Assembly (NCBI GenBank): GCA_021814805.1
Contig: JAKAHT010000021.1
Location: 1 to 5,632, forward strand
Length of the DNA: 5,632 bases
DNA from: a bacterium
Lineage (GTDB): Bacteria > Patescibacteriota > Minisyncoccia > UBA6257 > GWB1-50-10
Reading direction: 5' to 3'
The notes under the pieces are model-generated. The model saw only the letters and a program-made list of their open reading frames with translations, searched no databases and was not told the DNA's origin. A program made the position numbers and the translations under genes. Shown one piece after another: positions 3,503 to 5,632 of the stretch; within the stretch, counting starts at the first letter, position 1; each line of letters starts with the position of its first letter.

Positions 3503-4849
3503 ATGTTCTTATTTATTTTTTGGGTGGTTCTCATAGTTATCTTTGAAAGGGCTGTTTCCGACAATATATGGCTTTTTATAACTCTCCGCTGGTTAAATAA
3601 AAATGGAAAATCTCTCCATTTGGGAATTCATAAAAGTTGTGTAAATTTTATACTGATAATACCAGTACTCAGAGAACAAAAAGTCCTCGCCAAAACCATA
3701 GATCACTTCGAGAAATTTCATTACGATCTCAAAAAAATCAAAATAATCATAGTCTCGACGGAAAAGGAATTTGTCGGGGAAATAAAAAAAGGAAGGTCAA
3801 CTATAGATCTTATAAATAAAATAAAAGAAAAGAAAAACAGAGAACACGGTTTTGATTTGATAGAACATCTGCATTACCCCAAAACCGACGGAAAGTTGGT
3901 TGATCAGCTGAATTTCGCTTTCCGGCATATCTTGAGCCGGAAAATCGACTTTAAAAATACTTTTATCGGCATATACAATGCCGATTCAAAGCCTGATCTT
4001 TACACGTTGGATTATATTTCCGAAAATTCGCAAGAAAAAAACCACGATATCTTTCAGCAATCGGCCTTGTACTTCGACAATTTAAAAGATCTGGAAACCG
4101 GAAGAAGTTTTATTGAAGAGAAGATATTGAAAGCCAACGCCGTGCTTCAAACCAGGTGGACACTCGTTCATGAACTGCCGAGAATGAAGAGACAATCTTT
4201 CTTCATAAACAAATACGGGAGCCGGTTTTCACTCGCCCATGTCGTGGGACACGGCCTTTTTTTAAGGATGAGCCTGATAGAAGAATTGAAGAAAATCCCC
4301 GACGATACCGTAAATGAAGATCTTTTTTTCGGCTATATACTTTCCCTACTCAAGAAACCAATAAACCCGGTTCCACTACTTGAATCAGCCGAAACTCCAA
4401 ACGGCTTTCTGAATTCCTTAAAACAAAAATATGTTTGGTTTTTCGGACCGCTGGAATATCTAGATTATCGGAAATATTTCCTTAAGAGTTTCCCAAACCG
4501 GGCAAAAGACAGGGCGGCAGCCGATTGGCTTAGCCTCCAGGGGCTCATATCCGCCGCCGCTTGGTTTTTTTCCGGCTGGATGATGCTCTATATCATTATC
4601 TACCCGCTCGCTGTATCAGATATCCGATTATTCCTCTTGGCTTTAGGTGTATTTTTTATCTACGGACCGTTAAGTTACTTCATAATTACCGTAAAATACG
4701 GAATGAAGACAACTGATCGCTTCTGGCTCCCTTTTATGAGTCTTCCAGTAACCGTAGTGCACAGTCTGCCGCCGATATTTTCCGTTTTGGCCAAATTGAA
4801 TCAAATAATAACCAACCAAAAACCATCCAAACCAAAAACAGAACGATGA
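3503..4849 (+). CDS. Membrane-anchored family 2 glycosyltransferase
   Basis: 448-aa GT2-type enzyme that would transfer a sugar from a nucleotide- or lipid-linked donor at the inner face of the membrane. An N-terminal helix (2-27) precedes a GT-A domain: NFILIIPVLREQKVLAKTI (48-66) is the first Rossmann strand; KTDGKLVDQLNFAF (127-140) the substrate-facing loop; IYNADSKPD (157-165) the DxD-like metal site, with Asp161. GHGLFLRMSLIEEL (249-262) and VNEDLFFGY (270-278) supply the acceptor region and ED catalytic motif (Glu272, Asp273). QKYVWF (308-313) sits where processive synthases have QxxRW, but Arg is missing. Three or four C-terminal helices (about 345-370, 374-397, 408-430) complete a topology like processive or NdvB-type enzymes. 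ATG 3503 has no SD and follows a -10 region closely. Its TGA stop overlaps the next GT2 gene by four bases, indicating one operon for a surface glycan. Product unknown. Confidence 0.85.
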   Translation: MFLFIFWVVLIVIFERAVSDNIWLFITLRWLNKNGKSLHLGIHKSCVNFILIIPVLREQKVLAKTIDHFEKFHYDLKKIKIIIVSTEKEFVGEIKKGRSTIDLINKIKEKKNREHGFDLIEHLHYPKTDGKLVDQLNFAFRHILSRKIDFKNTFIGIYNADSKPDLYTLDYISENSQEKNHDIFQQSALYFDNLKDLETGRSFIEEKILKANAVLQTRWTLVHELPRMKRQSFFINKYGSRFSLAHVVGHGLFLRMSLIEELKKIPDDTVNEDLFFGYILSLLKKPINPVPLLESAETPNGFLNSLKQKYVWFFGPLEYLDYRKYFLKSFPNRAKDRAAADWLSLQGLISAAAWFFSGWMMLYIIIYPLAVSDIRLFLLALGVFFIYGPLSYFIITVKYGMKTTDRFWLPFMSLPVTVVHSLPPIFSVLAKLNQIITNQKPSKPKTER

Positions 4850-5632
4850 CCCGGGTATTAAAAAAATATAAGACTCTCGGTGAAATCATAATGAACCACT
4901 CAAACGATTATGGTTTCAGCGTCTTTGAAGCTGCAAAAAAACACCCTCGAAAATTACCGTCTTTAAGCGTCATCATTCCCTATTACGGAGAAAGAGACGT
5001 CATAAAATCAACATTGAGACATCTTTACAACGGTTTTGAAAACATTGGGAGACAATATCCGAATTGGAAATACGAAGTTCTTATGATTGATGACGGATCA
5101 AAAGTTCCTCTTAGGAGCATATTGAAAAACGAACGCTTTGAAAATCTCGAAATATTCAGAAATAGAAGAAATAATGGCCGTGTTTACTCGAGGAATAAAG
5201 GCCTCAAAGAAGCTGAACATGAACTATGTCTCTTTATGGATGCCGACATAGCAATCGACAACTCATTGATTTTGAATCATTTGAAAATCCAATCTTTTTC
5301 GAGGCATAAAAAAAAGAAAGTTATAACGGTCGGTTTTTTTGAATTCACCGATATCAAAAACAAAACTCTACGCAGAAAAGTGATAAAACCATCGGATATC
5401 AAACTCAATGATTTCAGAGTTAGCTGTATTTATGAAAAAACGTGGTACGGATCCGAATCGGATAAAAAATTCATAGGGCAAAAATTTAACATCCTGCGCC
5501 AGTCTAATTATTTCAAAAACTGGCCGAAAAACGGCTTTTTAGGACCGTGGATGATAACCAATATGGTCTTGGGAGGATTTTTCATGGTAAGAACAAGGGA
5601 CGCGAGGAAGGTCGGATGTTTTGAAAAATCTT
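4846..5632 (+). CDS. Family 2 glycosyltransferase, 3' end outside the window
   Basis: The frame is open from ATG 4846 to the window's last base (262 codons), so the C-terminus is missing. It is a GT-A fold GT2 enzyme: SLSVIIPYYGERDVIKSTLRHL (39-60), YEVLMIDDGS (76-85) with the nucleotide-binding aspartates, NNGRVYSRNKGL (109-120), LFMDADIAID (129-138) with the DAD metal motif (Asp132, Asp134), and LGGFFMVRTRDARKVGCF (242-259). The ED catalytic motif expected next lies beyond the edge. The start overlaps the previous gene's stop as ATGA, typical of translational coupling. No SD precedes it, and ATG 4891 with GGTGA upstream is an alternative that keeps the whole fold. No membrane helix is seen in this portion, so it is probably cytosolic or peripheral. 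It likely adds a sugar in the same pathway as the previous gene; donor and acceptor unknown. Confidence 0.9.
   Translation, partial: MTRVLKKYKTLGEIIMNHSNDYGFSVFEAAKKHPRKLPSLSVIIPYYGERDVIKSTLRHLYNGFENIGRQYPNWKYEVLMIDDGSKVPLRSILKNERFENLEIFRNRRNNGRVYSRNKGLKEAEHELCLFMDADIAIDNSLILNHLKIQSFSRHKKKKVITVGFFEFTDIKNKTLRRKVIKPSDIKLNDFRVSCIYEKTWYGSESDKKFIGQKFNILRQSNYFKNWPKNGFLGPWMITNMVLGGFFMVRTRDARKVGCFEKS

Noticed and set aside
3637..3819. 60-codon plus-strand frame inside the first glycosyltransferase
   Set aside because: Shifted frame of the GT-A domain, polar low-complexity product.
1..5632. TGA read as glycine (SR1/Gracilibacteria code)
   Set aside because: TGA ends the kinase-like gene and the first glycosyltransferase, the latter in a typical ATGA overlap, and no conserved domain contains an in-frame TGA.

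Overview
The window looks like ordinary chromosomal DNA from a bacterium with a compact genome. The likeliest source is a member of the Candidate Phyla Radiation (Patescibacteria, Parcubacteria-like). That is inferred from the protein types (a small membrane protein of DUF6580 type, a divergent protein-kinase-fold protein, MazG-like plus HD nucleotidases, two GT2 glycosyltransferases), the short intergenic gaps, and the sparse Shine-Dalgarno (SD) sites; no marker gene is present to prove it. TAA, TAG and TGA all end genes, so the standard bacterial code fits and a recoded-TGA lineage does not.

Left part (1-1510), nucleotide metabolism. Two minus-strand genes resemble all-alpha MazG-type NTP pyrophosphohydrolases: 19-255, short and apparently degenerate, and 355-786, with intact acidic motifs. 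A YfbR/HDDC2-type HD-domain 5'-nucleotidase (861-1472, plus) is divergent from the second one. A 25-bp direct repeat (314-338 and 807-831) lies upstream of each MazG-like gene. Its right copy sits inside the 74-bp divergent promoter region, where both promoters appear to give almost leaderless mRNAs. A hairpin at 1478-1509 ends the HD gene.

Middle part (1511-3398), all minus strand. A 96-aa two-helix membrane protein (1520-1810) has a clear SD. Upstream of it are a perfect 13-bp inverted repeat (likely terminator, 1888-1914), a six-helix DUF6580 putative transporter (1929-2465), and a 290-aa protein with kinase-fold motifs (2526-3398). The last two are 60 bp apart and may be co-transcribed. 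Just past the 96-aa gene, a near-perfect SD leads into a 24-codon frame that runs through the terminator hairpin.

Right part (3399-5632), surface glycan synthesis. A 104-bp divergent intergenic region carries a 7+7 bp inverted repeat that could be an operator. It is followed by a membrane-anchored GT2 glycosyltransferase (3503-4849). A second GT2 glycosyltransferase starts at 4846 through an ATGA overlap and runs off the window. The two probably act in one cell-surface polysaccharide or glycolipid pathway.

No tRNA, rRNA, CRISPR array, insertion sequence, or defence or toxin system was seen. The most unusual signals are small: the promoter-associated repeat, the apparently leaderless starts, the SD-plus-terminator mini-ORF, and the degenerate MazG-like and kinase-like proteins.
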